In this document: in pieces, positions 1-13,406 of the stretch | How the letters are laid out: each line of letters starts with the position of its first letter | How positions within the stretch are numbered: the stretch's first letter is position 1 | DNA from: Burkholderiaceae bacterium | Lineage (GTDB): Bacteria > Pseudomonadota > Gammaproteobacteria > Burkholderiales > Burkholderiaceae | Assembly: GCA_947448305.1 (NCBI GenBank) | Contig: CANFME010000001.1 | Coordinates: 66,030 to 105,243, forward strand | DNA: 39,214 bases | Direction of reading: 5' to 3' | Made by a program: the position numbers and the translations under genes | The notes under the pieces: generated by a model | Database searches by the model: none | What the model was told of the DNA's origin: nothing | What the model saw: the letters and a program-made list of their open reading frames with translations, nothing else

Positions 1-1
1 T

Positions 2-352
2 TTATTTAAAAAAATTGGTGTATTTGATTTCATCAAACCCCAACATGATTTGATCTTCAGATTGTAGTACTGGGCGTTTAATGACAGATGGTTTAGAAAG
101 CATTAAAGCGATCGCTCCAGCTTGGGTTTGTGCTAATTTTTGTTGATCTTCAGAGAGTGATCGCCATGTAGTACCTTTGCGATTAATTAGCTGGTCAAGT
201 TCAACCCTAGCTAACCAACCTTGCACTTGAGGCTCGGTTGGTATTTGTTTCTTGAAATCCACAAATTCATAGGGAATATTATTGCTGGTAAGCCAATCGC
301 GTGCTTTTTTCACAGTATTGCAATTTGGTATCCCAAAAATTTTGATCAACAT
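2..352 (-). CDS. ArsC/Spx-family (YffB-like) reductase
   Basis: This 116-residue protein belongs to the thioredoxin-fold ArsC/Spx family. The N-terminal motif FGIPNCNTVKKARDWL puts a single cysteine at residue 11 after the first strand, as in YffB and Spx. A later Lys-Arg-Pro (KRPVL, around residue 92-96) matches the conserved Arg-Pro segment. The length is normal for the family. It lies 8 bases downstream of dapD on the same strand, so the two are probably co-transcribed; E. coli yffB likewise sits next to dapE, a recurring link with the diaminopimelate pathway. True arsenate reduction is unlikely to be its main role; glutathione-dependent thiol reduction has been suggested for YffB. Family assignment is firm, substrate unknown. 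The stop codon falls at the very edge of the window (bases 2-4). Confidence 0.9.
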   Translation of the reverse strand: MLIKIFGIPNCNTVKKARDWLTSNNIPYEFVDFKKQIPTEPQVQGWLARVELDQLINRKGTTWRSLSEDQQKLAQTQAGAIALMLSKPSVIKRPVLQSEDQIMLGFDEIKYTNFFK

Positions 353-360
353 GAAAATAA

Positions 361-1200
361 TTAATCTCTTAATAAATCATTAATAGCTGTCTTAGCTCTG
401 GTTTGGGCATCTACTTTTTTGACAATAATCGCAGCGTAAAGACTATATTTGCCATCTTTTGACGGAATAGAGCCTGGCACTACCACTGATCCGGCAGGAA
501 CTCTTCCATAATGCACTTCACCCGTTTCTCTATCATAAATCTTGGTACTTTGACCAATGTATACGCCCATAGACAAAACACTGTTTTCTTCAATAATGAC
601 GCCTTCTACAACTTCGGAACGCGCACCAATGAAACAGTTATCTTCAATAATCACTGGTCCAGCTTGGACAGGTTCTAACACTCCACCAATCCCAACACCG
701 CCTGACAAGTGAACGTTTTTACCGATTTGTGCACAAGAACCAACTGTTGCCCAAGTGTCCACCATGGATCCCTCATCTACATAAGCTCCGATGTTGACGT
801 AAGACGGCATTAAGACAACGCTTTTACCAATAAATGATCCACGTCTTGCAATGGCAGGTGGAACAACTCTAAAGCCACCAGCAGCAAAATCTGCGGCTGT
901 GTAATCGGCAAATTTACTAGGTACCTTGTCATAAAACTGCGTAAAACCTCCGGCAGGCATTACTTCATTATCTTGTAATTTGAATGACAAAAGCACAGCT
1001 TTTTTGACCCATTGATTCACAGTCCAGTTACCCACACTGATTCTAGTGGCAACTCTTAAGCTCCCATTGTTTAATCCATCGATAACGCTCGCAACAGCAT
1101 TTTTTAATTCTGCAGTAACGTTTTGTTGATTAATGTTGGCACGATCATCCCAAGCTAAATTGATTAGGTTTTCTAATGGTTGGTTATTTGTGTTTGTCAT
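361..1200 (-). CDS. dapD: 2,3,4,5-tetrahydropyridine-2,6-dicarboxylate N-succinyltransferase
   Basis: DapD transfers succinyl from succinyl-CoA to tetrahydrodipicolinate in the succinylase branch of lysine and meso-diaminopimelate synthesis, in the cytoplasm. The 279-residue length fits the family. The N-terminal helical part (about residues 1-105) leads into a left-handed beta-helix of hexapeptide repeats, seen in the stretches [36 protein letters not shown] and [17 protein letters not shown]. The trimer forms its active sites between these helices. It is the first gene of a minus-strand unit with the ArsC-like gene and diverges from smc across 136 bases. A possible promoter (1244-1272) lies upstream. 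The ATG at 1200 is the natural start. Confidence 0.97.
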   Translation of the reverse strand: MTNTNNQPLENLINLAWDDRANINQQNVTAELKNAVASVIDGLNNGSLRVATRISVGNWTVNQWVKKAVLLSFKLQDNEVMPAGGFTQFYDKVPSKFADYTAADFAAGGFRVVPPAIARRGSFIGKSVVLMPSYVNIGAYVDEGSMVDTWATVGSCAQIGKNVHLSGGVGIGGVLEPVQAGPVIIEDNCFIGARSEVVEGVIIEENSVLSMGVYIGQSTKIYDRETGEVHYGRVPAGSVVVPGSIPSKDGKYSLYAAIIVKKVDAQTRAKTAINDLLRD

Positions 1201-1243
1201 AATTAAATAAATGTTGTAATTTCAGTAGGATAATAAGTACTAT

Positions 1244-1272
1244 TTTATATCGTGAAGACTTTTAATTGATAA
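1244..1272 (-). promoter_or_regulatory. possible sigma-70 promoter for dapD
   Basis: On the minus strand TTATCA (1272-1267) and TATAAA (1249-1244) are separated by 17 bases. They match the -35 box at 4 of 6 and the -10 box at 5 of 6. The predicted start would leave a leader of about 37 bases before the dapD ATG. The rest of the 136-base dapD/smc gap holds no convincing promoter for smc. This is a consensus match only. Confidence 0.4.
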
Positions 1273-1336
1273 AAATCAGAGAATACTTCCTAGTCTTGCT
1301 ATTATCTAAGTTTATTTGACTGAAAATTAAATTGCT

Positions 1337-4300
1337 GTGAGACTTAAATCAATCAAACTTGCGGGTTTTAAATCCTTTGTAGATCCTACTAACTTTGACC
1401 TCCCAGGTCAATTAATAGGCGTTGTCGGCCCAAACGGCTGTGGTAAATCAAACATTATCGACGCTGTACGTTGGGTACTAGGCGAGTCAAGGGCTAGTGA
1501 ATTGCGTGGGGAATCCATGCAAGACGTTATTTTTAATGGTTCAGGACTCAGAAAGCCATCGGGAAGAGCTAGCGTAGAACTCGTTTTCGATAATACTGAT
1601 GGCAAGGCACAAGGCCAGTGGGCAGCATTTGGTGAAATTTCTGTAAAACGTGTTTTAACACGTGATGGCACATCTAACTACTTGATTAATCAACAAAATG
1701 TTAGAAGAAAAGATATTCAAGATATGTTTTTAGGAACGGGCTTAGGGCCTCGTGCCTATGCCATTATTGGCCAAGGCATGATTTCTAGGATTATTGAAGC
1801 AAAGCCTGAAGAGTTAAGAATCTTTCTCGAAGAAGCTGCGGGAGTATCTAAATATAAAGAGCGGCGCAGAGAAACGGAATCTCGTATTGAGAGTACTCAA
1901 GAAAACCTTACTCGCGTAAGGGATGTTTTGCGTGAATTGGATAGTCAGTTAGTCAAACTTGAATCTCAAGCAGAGGTTGCAGAGAAGTTTCAAACTTATC
2001 AAAAAAACATGACAGAAAAGCAACAATTGTTATGGTTGATGAGAAAAATTGAAGGTGAGCAAGAACAAAATACCCAATCAGTGATAATTCGAGAGCAACA
2101 ATTGGCTTTTGAAGAACTCACAGCAAAGTTAAGATCCGTTGAATCTGAGCTAGAAGCTAAACGCAGTCTTCAGTTCGATTTGCAAAATGAGGTCAATGAT
2201 GCTCAAGGTAAGTTGTATGAAGTCAATGCACTGATTTCTCAAATAGAGTCTGAAATGCGTTTTAACGACAACTCAAAACAGCGACTTACTGAACAACTAG
2301 CCGATTTAGCAAATCAACAAACTCGCTGGGATACTCAACTTCAACTGGCTCAAGAGCAAATTGGTCTTGTTTTGGAGGAAATTGAAGAGTCTCTTGAAAA
2401 AGAAGCAAGTTATCAAGAGTTATTAGCTCAGCACTTATCAGAAATGTCTTTGACTGAGGAGCAATGGAACACATCAAAAAATAAGGTCGAATCTACCCGA
2501 CAATCCATTAATCATCAAGAAAAAGAAATTGCCAGATTAAATGCCGTAGCCCAAGGTGTCTCGAATCAAACTCAACTAACGCAACAACGTATTGCACGTA
2601 TAAAAATAGAATTAGATCAATTGATTAGACCTGATGAACAAGCGCTTGCTATGGCAATTGATCGAAATGAAAGTGCAATTAAGAAAAGAGATGAAGCGCA
2701 ACTTAAGCAACAGCAAGCAGAGGCAAATATTCCTCAAGCTGAACAAGCAAGCTCAATGGCACAAGAAGTTTTATTAAAAGCCAATAACTCAATTAGTCAA
2801 ACCCAAGCAAAGTTAAACGCTTTAAAAAATCTCCAAGCTCAAATCCAGGCTCAAGGAAAATTAAAGCCTTGGCTAGATAAAAATAATCTAGCTAATTTAC
2901 CTAGATTGTGGCAAAAAATTCAAGTAGAAACTGGTTGGGAACCTGCGATTGAGGCAATTTTGCATGAGAGATTAGGTGCTATTGAGTCATCTCAGTTAGA
3001 GTCTGTCCTTACTTTTGTAGATCAAAAACCACCTGGACGGGTTGCCTGGTTTGAGCATAATTTACAAAATGAATCAATCAAACAGCCACAAAATAGTCAG
3101 TTCACACCATTCGCTAGCCGAGTGAAGGTCAAAGATTTAGGTCTTACACATGTGATGAATGAGTGGTTAAACAATGTCTTTGTTATAGATACAGTAAGTG
3201 AAGCATTGTCAAAACGTAAAGATCTTCCAGTCGGTGGAATTTTTGTTACAAAGTCAGGTCACATTGTTTCTCGTGTGGGTGTTCAAGTCTATGCTGAGGA
3301 TAATGAACAAGCCGGTTTGATTGCAAGAGCAAAAGAAATCGAAGATTTAGAAAAACAACTTAAATCAGACCTAATGATGCTCGAAGAGGCGCAGCTTGAA
3401 AATAGTTCTGCAAAGTCGAACTATCAAGCTGCATATGCCCAAGCTCAAGAAGATCGCTTATATGCTCAGCAAGCAGTTAAGGATGCCCATCGTTTTGAGG
3501 TAGAAACAATGCAGTTGCGTCAGGCTGAGATTGATTACTTCTCAAAAGCTGAACAGTTAAACATTAGCTTACAAGATGCGCAAAACCTATTAGAAGAATA
3601 TGCAAGTTCGTCATTAGAAAATACGGCTACCTCTGAGGAAATTACTGCTCAGTTAGAAGAGTTAGCTAGCACCTATGAACTTTTACAAAATGAAAATCAA
3701 GCGTTGATTGCGAGTCGCGAGCTGGGCATGCAAAAACGTCAAGATATTTTGACTTCTGTACAGGAGGCAAGTTTTACTTTACGTTCATTAAAGCAACGTC
3801 AAGTTGATCTCACTAAAGATATTCAAACGGCGCAAGAACAACTAGAAGCTGTGCAACAAAAGACGATACAAAATCAGTTGGAATTAGAACAGGTCAGTAG
3901 TATCGAGAATGAGGATCGACTGCAAGATTTGTTGAATCAACGCTCTGAATCTGAAGAAAACCTTACCCAAGCACGAACTATTTTTGATGGATTAATGTTC
4001 GATATTAAAGCATTCGATGAAAACAGATTAATCACTGAAAGAGACATTAATCCTATCCGCGATCGAATTACTGCCGCACAATTAAAAGAACAAGCTGCTA
4101 GATTGACTGTTGAACAATTTGCAACTCTATTGGAAGAAGCTCAAGCCAACATCGCTGAGATTTCACAACTTATGAATGAGAGTGTTAAGGTTAATTTGTT
4201 GCAATCTCAAGTTAATGAAATTCAGAGAAATATACAATCTCTAGGCCCTGTGAATATGGCTGCCTTGGATGAATTAAAGTCCTCTAGAGAAAGAAAAGGA

Positions 4301-4858
4301 TTTTTAGATGCACAATCAGCTGATTTAAATGAAGCGATCCAGACTTTAACTGATGCAATTTTAAAAATTGATGGTGAAACTCGTGAACTCTTGCAAGGTA
4401 CTTTTGATGAAGTAAATAAACATTTCTCTATATTATTCCCAGCCTTATTTGGCGGCGGTAACGCGAAGCTGGTTATGACGGGTGATGAAATATTAGACTC
4501 TGGTGTCCAAGTCATGGCTCAACCACCGGGTAAGAAAAACTCCACAATTCATTTATTGTCTGGTGGCGAAAAGGCATTAACAGCGATTGCATTAATTTTC
4601 TCCATGTTTCAACTCAATCCTGCCCCGTTTTGCTTATTGGATGAAGTTGATGCCCCATTGGATGATGCCAATACAGCAAGGTATGCTGATATTGTTGCCA
4701 AAATGTCAAAAAATACACAGTTTTTATTTATTTCACACAATAAGATTACGATGGAAATAGCGAACCAATTAATCGGTGTTACCATGCAGGAACAGGGTGT
4801 TTCGAGGGTTGTTGCAGTTGATTTACAGTCTGCATCCAACTTGCTTCAAATTGCTTAA
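1337..4858 (+). CDS. smc: chromosome segregation protein SMC
   Basis: SMC is the ATPase of the condensin-like SMC-ScpAB complex that organises newly replicated chromosomes. The 1173-residue protein shows the whole family plan: Walker A GPNGCGKSN at about residues 31-39, a long coiled coil to about 500, a globular hinge near 510-660, a second coiled coil, then the ABC signature LLSGGEKALT near 1073 and Walker B CLLDEVDAPLDD near 1097. The start is GTG at 1337; MRLKSIKLAGFKSF is the standard SMC N-terminus, so no other start is credible. No clear Shine-Dalgarno sequence precedes it. It is followed after 19 bases by the zipA-like gene and then ligA, the usual order in Burkholderiales, where condensin-type SMC replaces the MukBEF of enterics. 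Confidence 0.98.
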   Translation: MRLKSIKLAGFKSFVDPTNFDLPGQLIGVVGPNGCGKSNIIDAVRWVLGESRASELRGESMQDVIFNGSGLRKPSGRASVELVFDNTDGKAQGQWAAFGEISVKRVLTRDGTSNYLINQQNVRRKDIQDMFLGTGLGPRAYAIIGQGMISRIIEAKPEELRIFLEEAAGVSKYKERRRETESRIESTQENLTRVRDVLRELDSQLVKLESQAEVAEKFQTYQKNMTEKQQLLWLMRKIEGEQEQNTQSVIIREQQLAFEELTAKLRSVESELEAKRSLQFDLQNEVNDAQGKLYEVNALISQIESEMRFNDNSKQRLTEQLADLANQQTRWDTQLQLAQEQIGLVLEEIEESLEKEASYQELLAQHLSEMSLTEEQWNTSKNKVESTRQSINHQEKEIARLNAVAQGVSNQTQLTQQRIARIKIELDQLIRPDEQALAMAIDRNESAIKKRDEAQLKQQQAEANIPQAEQASSMAQEVLLKANNSISQTQAKLNALKNLQAQIQAQGKLKPWLDKNNLANLPRLWQKIQVETGWEPAIEAILHERLGAIESSQLESVLTFVDQKPPGRVAWFEHNLQNESIKQPQNSQFTPFASRVKVKDLGLTHVMNEWLNNVFVIDTVSEALSKRKDLPVGGIFVTKSGHIVSRVGVQVYAEDNEQAGLIARAKEIEDLEKQLKSDLMMLEEAQLENSSAKSNYQAAYAQAQEDRLYAQQAVKDAHRFEVETMQLRQAEIDYFSKAEQLNISLQDAQNLLEEYASSSLENTATSEEITAQLEELASTYELLQNENQALIASRELGMQKRQDILTSVQEASFTLRSLKQRQVDLTKDIQTAQEQLEAVQQKTIQNQLELEQVSSIENEDRLQDLLNQRSESEENLTQARTIFDGLMFDIKAFDENRLITERDINPIRDRITAAQLKEQAARLTVEQFATLLEEAQANIAEISQLMNESVKVNLLQSQVNEIQRNIQSLGPVNMAALDELKSSRERKGFLDAQSADLNEAIQTLTDAILKIDGETRELLQGTFDEVNKHFSILFPALFGGGNAKLVMTGDEILDSGVQVMAQPPGKKNSTIHLLSGGEKALTAIALIFSMFQLNPAPFCLLDEVDAPLDDANTARYADIVAKMSKNTQFLFISHNKITMEIANQLIGVTMQEQGVSRVVAVDLQSASNLLQIA

Positions 4859-4877
4859 TTTTAGAATAATGTAACCA

Positions 4878-8163
<3,286 letters not shown>

Positions 8164-8191
8164 AGATCTTCGCCTTTCATTTTGTGGCGTG

Positions 8192-10759
8192 TCAAACACC
8201 TAGTACTTCAAATAATTCGGTTTCTAATTGAATTTGCAATTTAGGATTAAGCTTTAATTTCTCGCCGTCGAGTAATAAGGTGTCTTCAACTCGTTCGCCA
8301 AGAGTATTAATGCGGGCTGATTTAAGAGAAATTTGATGTTTAACTAGTACTTTAGAGATTCCGTAAAGTAAACCAACTCTATCGCTTGCAGACAATGAAA
8401 GAATAAAAGAATCGCCTCTTTCGTCAGGCACTAAACTAACTAGAGGCTGCACAGGGAAGGTTCTCGATTGCCTTGAAATTCTGCCTTTAAAAGCCTCAGG
8501 TAAAGCCAAGTTTCTAGTGATGATTTCTGTCAAATCATGTTCAATCATTTGAATCAAATCCCTATAAGCAGCAATTTCAGAACCATCGAGATAACTAATT
8601 TGAAAGGTATCTAAAGCATAGTGATGTTTAGTGGTTTGAATGTTCGCATCTAAGATATTAAATTTACTCTTGTCAAAATAGGAACAAATTCTAGCGAACA
8701 AATCCCCTTGATCGGCTGTATACACAAATACTTGCAATCCCTCTCCAATTGGAGAAATTCGAGCACAGACAATCGATTTTTCTGATTTAACCTTATTGAA
8801 GAGATGTCTTGTGACCCATGCAATATCATCAGGGTCGTGCTTTAAAAAGAATCCAACGTCTAATTGGTGCCAAAGTTCAAGATGTGCATCACTTCTTAAA
8901 CCATGCAATCTCAGAATTTCTTGGGCTTTTTGCTGACATTGTTCAAGTTGTGAGTGCGTGTCATATCTTGCGCCACCTAAAAATTTGAGTGTTATTTTAT
9001 AAAGATCCTCTAGCAATTTCGCTTTCCAGGCATTCCAGACTTTGGGACTTGTCCCTCTAATATCAGCAACCGTAAGTAAATAAAGCGCCGTTAGATGTTT
9101 CTCATCTTTTACCTTATTAGCGAAAGCCTGAACTACTTCGGGATCAGTGATGTCTTGTTTTTGGGCAAATTGACTCATTGACAAATGCTCGGCTACTAAA
9201 AAAGAGACCAATTCTGAGTCTTCAGGGGCTAATTGATGCTGTTTAGCAAAAATACGAACATCCTTTTTGCCTAAATCTGAGTGATCCCCACCTCGACCCT
9301 TAGCAATATCGTGAAAGAGTGCACCTAGTACTAATAACCATGGCTTATCAAAATTGGCGGCTAACTGAGAGCAAAATGGGAACTCATGAGCTAGTTCAGG
9401 AACAAAGAATCGGCGTACATTTTTAAGAACGGTCAAAATGTGCTGATCAACTGTATAAACGTGAAATAAATCATGCTGCATTTGACCAACAATTTTTCTA
9501 AATGGTGGTAGATATCGACCCAGTACACTCGTTTGATTCATTAATTGAAGGGTGCGTGTAAGACCTTTTGGCTGCTTAATGATTTCGATAAATTGAGCTC
9601 TATTTTGAGGGGCTTCGCGCCATTTTTTATCCATTAACTCTCTCGAGTTATATAAAGACCTCAGAGATTGGCTAGAGAATCCGTCTAGCGATAAATGTTG
9701 AGAGAATGTCAAAAATGCCAAGAAAATAGACTCTGGATGACGCTCAAAAAATAATGGGTCAATAATATCTAGTTGATTATTTTTCTCTACAAAATGTTCT
9801 GAAATTGGTATAGAGCGAGAAGCTTCTTTTGGAAAGATTAATGCCTTGATATTTTGAATGAGAATTTCATTCAATTGATTTACTGCTTTAGCTGCCCAGT
9901 AATACCTGCGCATGATTTGTTCACTAGCCCGCTTTGCTTGAGTACTTTCAAGGCCAAAACATGCTGCCAAAGGGGTTTGTGCTTCAAAAATTAATTGATC
10001 CTGGCGACGATTCGAAATCATATGTAAATGCGCTCGAATAGTTTGTAAGAGTTTATAGTTCTTATTTAATTCCCTGGTCTCTCTAGGGGTTAATATGCCT
10101 CTAATACTCAAGTCATTAATTGTTGAACCAAATCCAGCCGCTCGAGTCATCCAAAGAATAGCCTGAATATCTCTTAATCCTCCAGGGCTTTCTTTACAAT
10201 TTGGTTCTAGAGAGTAGGGTGTATTTTGATATTTTTGATGTCGTTGGCGCAACTCTAAAAGCTTTTCGAGGAAAAAAGATTTTGGATCCATTGCAGCGTC
10301 ATATTGGGATGTAAACGATTGGTAAAGTTTACGGTTACCACAGAGAAACCTGGACTCCAAAAGTGCGGTACGGATTGTAATATCCTTTTTAGACTCTTCG
10401 ATACACTCATCTACTGTTCTTACTGAAGATCCAATTTCTAATCCATAATCCCAACAAAGTGTGATGAATTTTTCTAACTTATCCTTATACAGGTTAAATT
10501 CGGGCTGCTCGACGCCAAAGTTCAGTAAAACCAAAATGTCAACATCGGAATAAGGAAATAACTCATCTCGTCCAAACCCACCAACTGCGACCAAACAAGG
10601 TGATACCGCAATTGGAAAGTCAGAGAGTCCAGCTTCAACCCACGCTTCTTCTAAAATAGTTTGGGCTGCTCTGCTGAGTTGTTTTGTCAGAAGATTTACT
10701 TTCCCATTGGTACTAAATTCTTTGAAGATAAAACTCTTAAGGGTTGCAAACTTATTCAT
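8192..10759 (-). CDS. glnD: bifunctional uridylyltransferase/uridylyl-removing enzyme GlnD
   Basis: GlnD senses glutamine and adds or removes UMP on the PII signal protein, setting glutamine synthetase activity and nitrogen gene expression. The 855-residue protein holds the nucleotidyltransferase motif GGFGRDELFPYSDVD (residues 60-74, metal-binding Asp72 and Asp74), the LEPNCKESPGGLRDI helical motif (184-198), an HD hydrolase domain (His433 and His440 region, LFHDIAKGRGGDHSD at 481-495) for uridylyl removal, and two C-terminal ACT domains (about 675-750 and 785-855) that bind glutamine. No catalytic residue appears lost. It follows map by 14 bases on the minus strand, so the two are probably one transcript. 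It is a little shorter than E. coli GlnD (about 890 residues). Confidence 0.97.
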   Translation of the reverse strand: MNKFATLKSFIFKEFSTNGKVNLLTKQLSRAAQTILEEAWVEAGLSDFPIAVSPCLVAVGGFGRDELFPYSDVDILVLLNFGVEQPEFNLYKDKLEKFITLCWDYGLEIGSSVRTVDECIEESKKDITIRTALLESRFLCGNRKLYQSFTSQYDAAMDPKSFFLEKLLELRQRHQKYQNTPYSLEPNCKESPGGLRDIQAILWMTRAAGFGSTINDLSIRGILTPRETRELNKNYKLLQTIRAHLHMISNRRQDQLIFEAQTPLAACFGLESTQAKRASEQIMRRYYWAAKAVNQLNEILIQNIKALIFPKEASRSIPISEHFVEKNNQLDIIDPLFFERHPESIFLAFLTFSQHLSLDGFSSQSLRSLYNSRELMDKKWREAPQNRAQFIEIIKQPKGLTRTLQLMNQTSVLGRYLPPFRKIVGQMQHDLFHVYTVDQHILTVLKNVRRFFVPELAHEFPFCSQLAANFDKPWLLVLGALFHDIAKGRGGDHSDLGKKDVRIFAKQHQLAPEDSELVSFLVAEHLSMSQFAQKQDITDPEVVQAFANKVKDEKHLTALYLLTVADIRGTSPKVWNAWKAKLLEDLYKITLKFLGGARYDTHSQLEQCQQKAQEILRLHGLRSDAHLELWHQLDVGFFLKHDPDDIAWVTRHLFNKVKSEKSIVCARISPIGEGLQVFVYTADQGDLFARICSYFDKSKFNILDANIQTTKHHYALDTFQISYLDGSEIAAYRDLIQMIEHDLTEIITRNLALPEAFKGRISRQSRTFPVQPLVSLVPDERGDSFILSLSASDRVGLLYGISKVLVKHQISLKSARINTLGERVEDTLLLDGEKLKLNPKLQIQLETELFEVLGV

Positions 10760-10773
10760 CAGTAAAAGTCTTT

Positions 10774-11595
10774 TTAGCCTATGTTGATGTTGTTCTTTAC
10801 AATCTCGGGCGGCTTTGGAGAGCCATCTGATTTGGTTAATACTTCAACGCCAGTTGCTGTAACTAAGACTGTATGCTCCCACTGAGCCGACAAACTTCGA
10901 TCTTTGGTCTTGACTGTCCACATATCAGGCATGGTACGTATATCTCTGCGTCCTGCATTAATCATTGGTTCAATCGTGAATGTCATCCCCTCGAGTAACT
11001 CTTCACCTTGACCAGGGCGGCCATAGTGAAGAATTTGAGGGTCTTGGTGAAAAACTTTACCAATACCGTGTCCACAATACTCTCTAACAATGGAATATCC
11101 TGATTTTTCTGCGTGGTTTTGAATGGCATAACCAATATCGCCTAAACGAGCTCCTGGCTTAACAACAGCAATACCTAACCACATACATTCATAGGTGATT
11201 TGGCAAAGACGCTTAGATAGTATGGATGGTTCGCCAATTAAAAACATCCGACTCGTATCACCATAAAAGCCTGCTTCTGTAATTACAGTGATGTCTAAAT
11301 TGACGATATCTCCAGATTTCAGGATGCGATCACTAGGTATGCCGTGACAAATGACATCATTAACTGAAGTACAAATTGACTTAGGAAAAGGAGGGTAACC
11401 AGGTGGTTGATAATTGAGCGGCGCTGGAATTGTTTTTTGCACATCGCGCATATATTCATGGCAAAGGCGGTCTATTGACTCAGTACTGATGCCAATTTGC
11501 AGATGAGGAGTAATGAAATCAAGCACTTCACTAGCTAATCGACCTGCTTCTCGCATGCCGTCGAGATCTTTTGTGTTGGTAAACAATGGTTTCAT
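10774..11595 (-). CDS. map: type I methionine aminopeptidase
   Basis: Map removes the initiator methionine from nascent proteins. The 273-residue protein carries all five metal ligands of the pita-bread fold: Asp101 (NLDITV), Asp113 (YGDTSRMF), His176 (CGHGIG), Glu209 (FTIEPM) and Glu240 (QWEHTV), plus His84 in the CHGIP motif. It diverges from rpsB across 160 bases, a very common bacterial arrangement, and precedes glnD. The ATG at 11595 is preceded on its strand by GATAAT only about 11 bases upstream, so its leader may be very short, but no good -35 box is visible. Confidence 0.97.
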   Translation of the reverse strand: MKPLFTNTKDLDGMREAGRLASEVLDFITPHLQIGISTESIDRLCHEYMRDVQKTIPAPLNYQPPGYPPFPKSICTSVNDVICHGIPSDRILKSGDIVNLDITVITEAGFYGDTSRMFLIGEPSILSKRLCQITYECMWLGIAVVKPGARLGDIGYAIQNHAEKSGYSIVREYCGHGIGKVFHQDPQILHYGRPGQGEELLEGMTFTIEPMINAGRRDIRTMPDMWTVKTKDRSLSAQWEHTVLVTATGVEVLTKSDGSPKPPEIVKNNINIG

Positions 11596-11676
11596 TATGT
11601 AGTAATTATCTCAAAAATATCTTATAATATTGAAACTTTGAACAACGGTCTAATTAATTATTCCATATTCAAAGAA

Positions 11677-11755
11677 TCGCAAGCCAAACCATCCGGGGTG
11701 ACGTTATTTAGCGTAATCAGGATTTGGCTTTAGTTTAAACCCTTAGGAGAAAAAA
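11677..11755 (+). promoter_or_regulatory. structured rpsB 5' leader, candidate S2 autoregulatory site
   Basis: Before rpsB, AAGCCAAA (11681-11688) is an exact complement of TTTGGCTT (11723-11730), closing a stem over about 34 bases. Inside it, ATCC/GGAT and ACG/CGT (11701-11703 and 11711-11714 region) can extend the structure. An AGGAGA ribosome binding site (11745-11750) follows, 5 bases before the ATG. Ribosomal protein S2 is known to repress its own operon through a structured rpsB leader in gamma-proteobacteria; extension of that mechanism to this lineage is my inference. No convincing promoter boxes could be fixed upstream in 11596-11676, though a lone TATAAT lies at 11623-11628. Confidence 0.5.
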
Positions 11756-12499
11756 ATGTCAGTATCCATGCGCGAAATGATCGAAGCTGGTTGCCACTTT
11801 GGCCATCAAACCCGTTTCTGGTCCCCAAAAATGGCACCATATATTTATGGGCATCGCAACAAAATCCACATTATCAATTTAGAAAAGACGCTTCCTTTAT
11901 TCCAAGATGCTCTTAAATTTGCTAAATCTATCTCAGCAAATCGCGGAACAATCCTTTTTGTTGGTACAAAGCGTCAATCAAAAGAAATTATTGCTGAGGA
12001 AGCTGCACGTGCAGGCATGCCTTATGTTGATGCACGCTGGTTGGGCGGTACTTTAACTAATTTTAAAACTGTTAAAGGCTCGATTAAGCGTTTAAAAGAA
12101 ATGACAGCGGCGCGTGAAGCTGGCGATTGGGAACGTTTGTCTAAAAAAGAAGCGTTAATGAATGAGCGTGATGTTGAAAAATTAGCTAAATCTTTGGGCG
12201 GTATTCAAGATATGACCGGTATTCCAGACGCTATTTTCGTTGTCGATATTGGATATCACAAAATTGCTTTAACTGAAGCTAAAAAGCTTGGTATTCCTGT
12301 CATAGCAGTAGTGGATACTAATCATTCACCTGAAGGAGTTGATTACATTATTCCTGGAAACGATGACTCAAGTAAAGCAGTTGCTTTGTATGTTCGTGAA
12401 ATGGCTGATGTAATTCTTGAAGGGAAGGCAAGTGCTGTAACGCAAGTGCTTAATTCAATTAAAGAAAATGAAGTAGCGACTGAAGAAGGGAAGGAATAA
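11756..12499 (+). CDS. rpsB: 30S ribosomal protein S2
   Basis: S2 is a late-assembling small-subunit protein needed for S1 binding. The 247-residue protein begins with the diagnostic [19 protein letters not shown] segment (residues 8-26) and contains [25 protein letters not shown], and [19 protein letters not shown]. It is behind an AGGAGA site. The stop TAA (12497-12499) shares a base with the tsf ATG, which implies translational coupling; in E. coli the two genes are separated by a spacer of well over 200 bases. The structured leader upstream is a likely site of autoregulation. Confidence 0.99.
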   Translation: MSVSMREMIEAGCHFGHQTRFWSPKMAPYIYGHRNKIHIINLEKTLPLFQDALKFAKSISANRGTILFVGTKRQSKEIIAEEAARAGMPYVDARWLGGTLTNFKTVKGSIKRLKEMTAAREAGDWERLSKKEALMNERDVEKLAKSLGGIQDMTGIPDAIFVVDIGYHKIALTEAKKLGIPVIAVVDTNHSPEGVDYIIPGNDDSSKAVALYVREMADVILEGKASAVTQVLNSIKENEVATEEGKE

Positions 12500-13386
12500 T
12501 GGTAGCAATTACCGCAGCGATGGTGGGTGAGTTAAGAGCAAAAACTGACGCACCAATGATGGAATGTAAAAAAGCTTTAACTGAAGCAGAAGGCGATTTA
12601 GTTAGAGCGGAAGAAATTTTAAGAGTTAAATTAGGTAGTAAAGCTAGCAAGGCAGCTTCTAGAGTTACGGCTGAAGGTGTAATCACTTCATTTATTGATG
12701 GTCATTCTGGTGTTTTAATCGAAATTAATTGCGAAACAGACTTCGTTTCTAAAAACGATGACTTTTTGAAATTTACAAAGGATTGCGCTGAATTAGTAGT
12801 CAAGAACAGTATTGCGAATGATGATATTGCGACCTTATCTTCTTTAACGATTGATGGTAAGACTATTGAAGAAATTCGTGCCGAATTAATTGGTCGTATT
12901 GGTGAGAACATTTCAATTCGTCGCTTTAAGAGAATTACTGGTGAAAACCAATTAGTTTCTTATATCCACGGTACCCGTATCGGAGTTTTAGTAGAGTTCA
13001 AAGGTAATGAAGTTGCGGCTAAAGATGTTGCGATGCATATCGCTGCAATGAAGCCAGTGGCACTTTCAACAGCCGATGTTCCTGCTGACAAGATTGCAAC
13101 AGAAAGAAGTGTCGCTGAGCTAAAAGCTGCTGAATCAGGAAAGCCTGCTGAGATCGTTGCCAAGATGGTTGAAGGTTCAGTTCAGAAGTTTTTGAAAGAA
13201 GTATCACTTTTGAATCAAACGTTTGTAAAGAACGATAAACAAACTGTTGAGCAAATGTTAAAAGCGAATGACACATCAGTGCAATCTTTTACTATGTACA
13301 TCGTTGGTGAAGGCATTGAGAAGCGTCAGGATGATTTTGCGGCAGAAGTTGCAGCTCAAGTTGCAGCGGCTAAAAACGCATCTTAA
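12499..13386 (+). CDS. tsf: elongation factor Ts
   Basis: EF-Ts exchanges GDP on EF-Tu during translation. The 295-residue protein has the N-terminal UBA-like module with [16 protein letters not shown] (about residues 10-25), the [10 protein letters not shown] motif that inserts into EF-Tu, and HIAAMKP and [11 protein letters not shown] segments of the core subdomains. The length matches beta-proteobacterial homologues. AAGGA at 12491-12495, within the end of rpsB, serves as its ribosome binding site, and the genes overlap as TAATG. A strong intrinsic terminator follows at 13407-13439. Confidence 0.98.
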   Translation: MVAITAAMVGELRAKTDAPMMECKKALTEAEGDLVRAEEILRVKLGSKASKAASRVTAEGVITSFIDGHSGVLIEINCETDFVSKNDDFLKFTKDCAELVVKNSIANDDIATLSSLTIDGKTIEEIRAELIGRIGENISIRRFKRITGENQLVSYIHGTRIGVLVEFKGNEVAAKDVAMHIAAMKPVALSTADVPADKIATERSVAELKAAESGKPAEIVAKMVEGSVQKFLKEVSLLNQTFVKNDKQTVEQMLKANDTSVQSFTMYIVGEGIEKRQDDFAAEVAAQVAAAKNAS

Positions 13387-13406
13387 ATAGTTGCTTATAG
13401 TAGGTC

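Noticed and set aside
8164-8191. Possible hairpin between converging ligA and glnD (CGCC/GGCG at 8171-8189)
   Set aside because: Only a 4-bp stem with an 11-base loop and no T-run on either side; not supported as a terminator.
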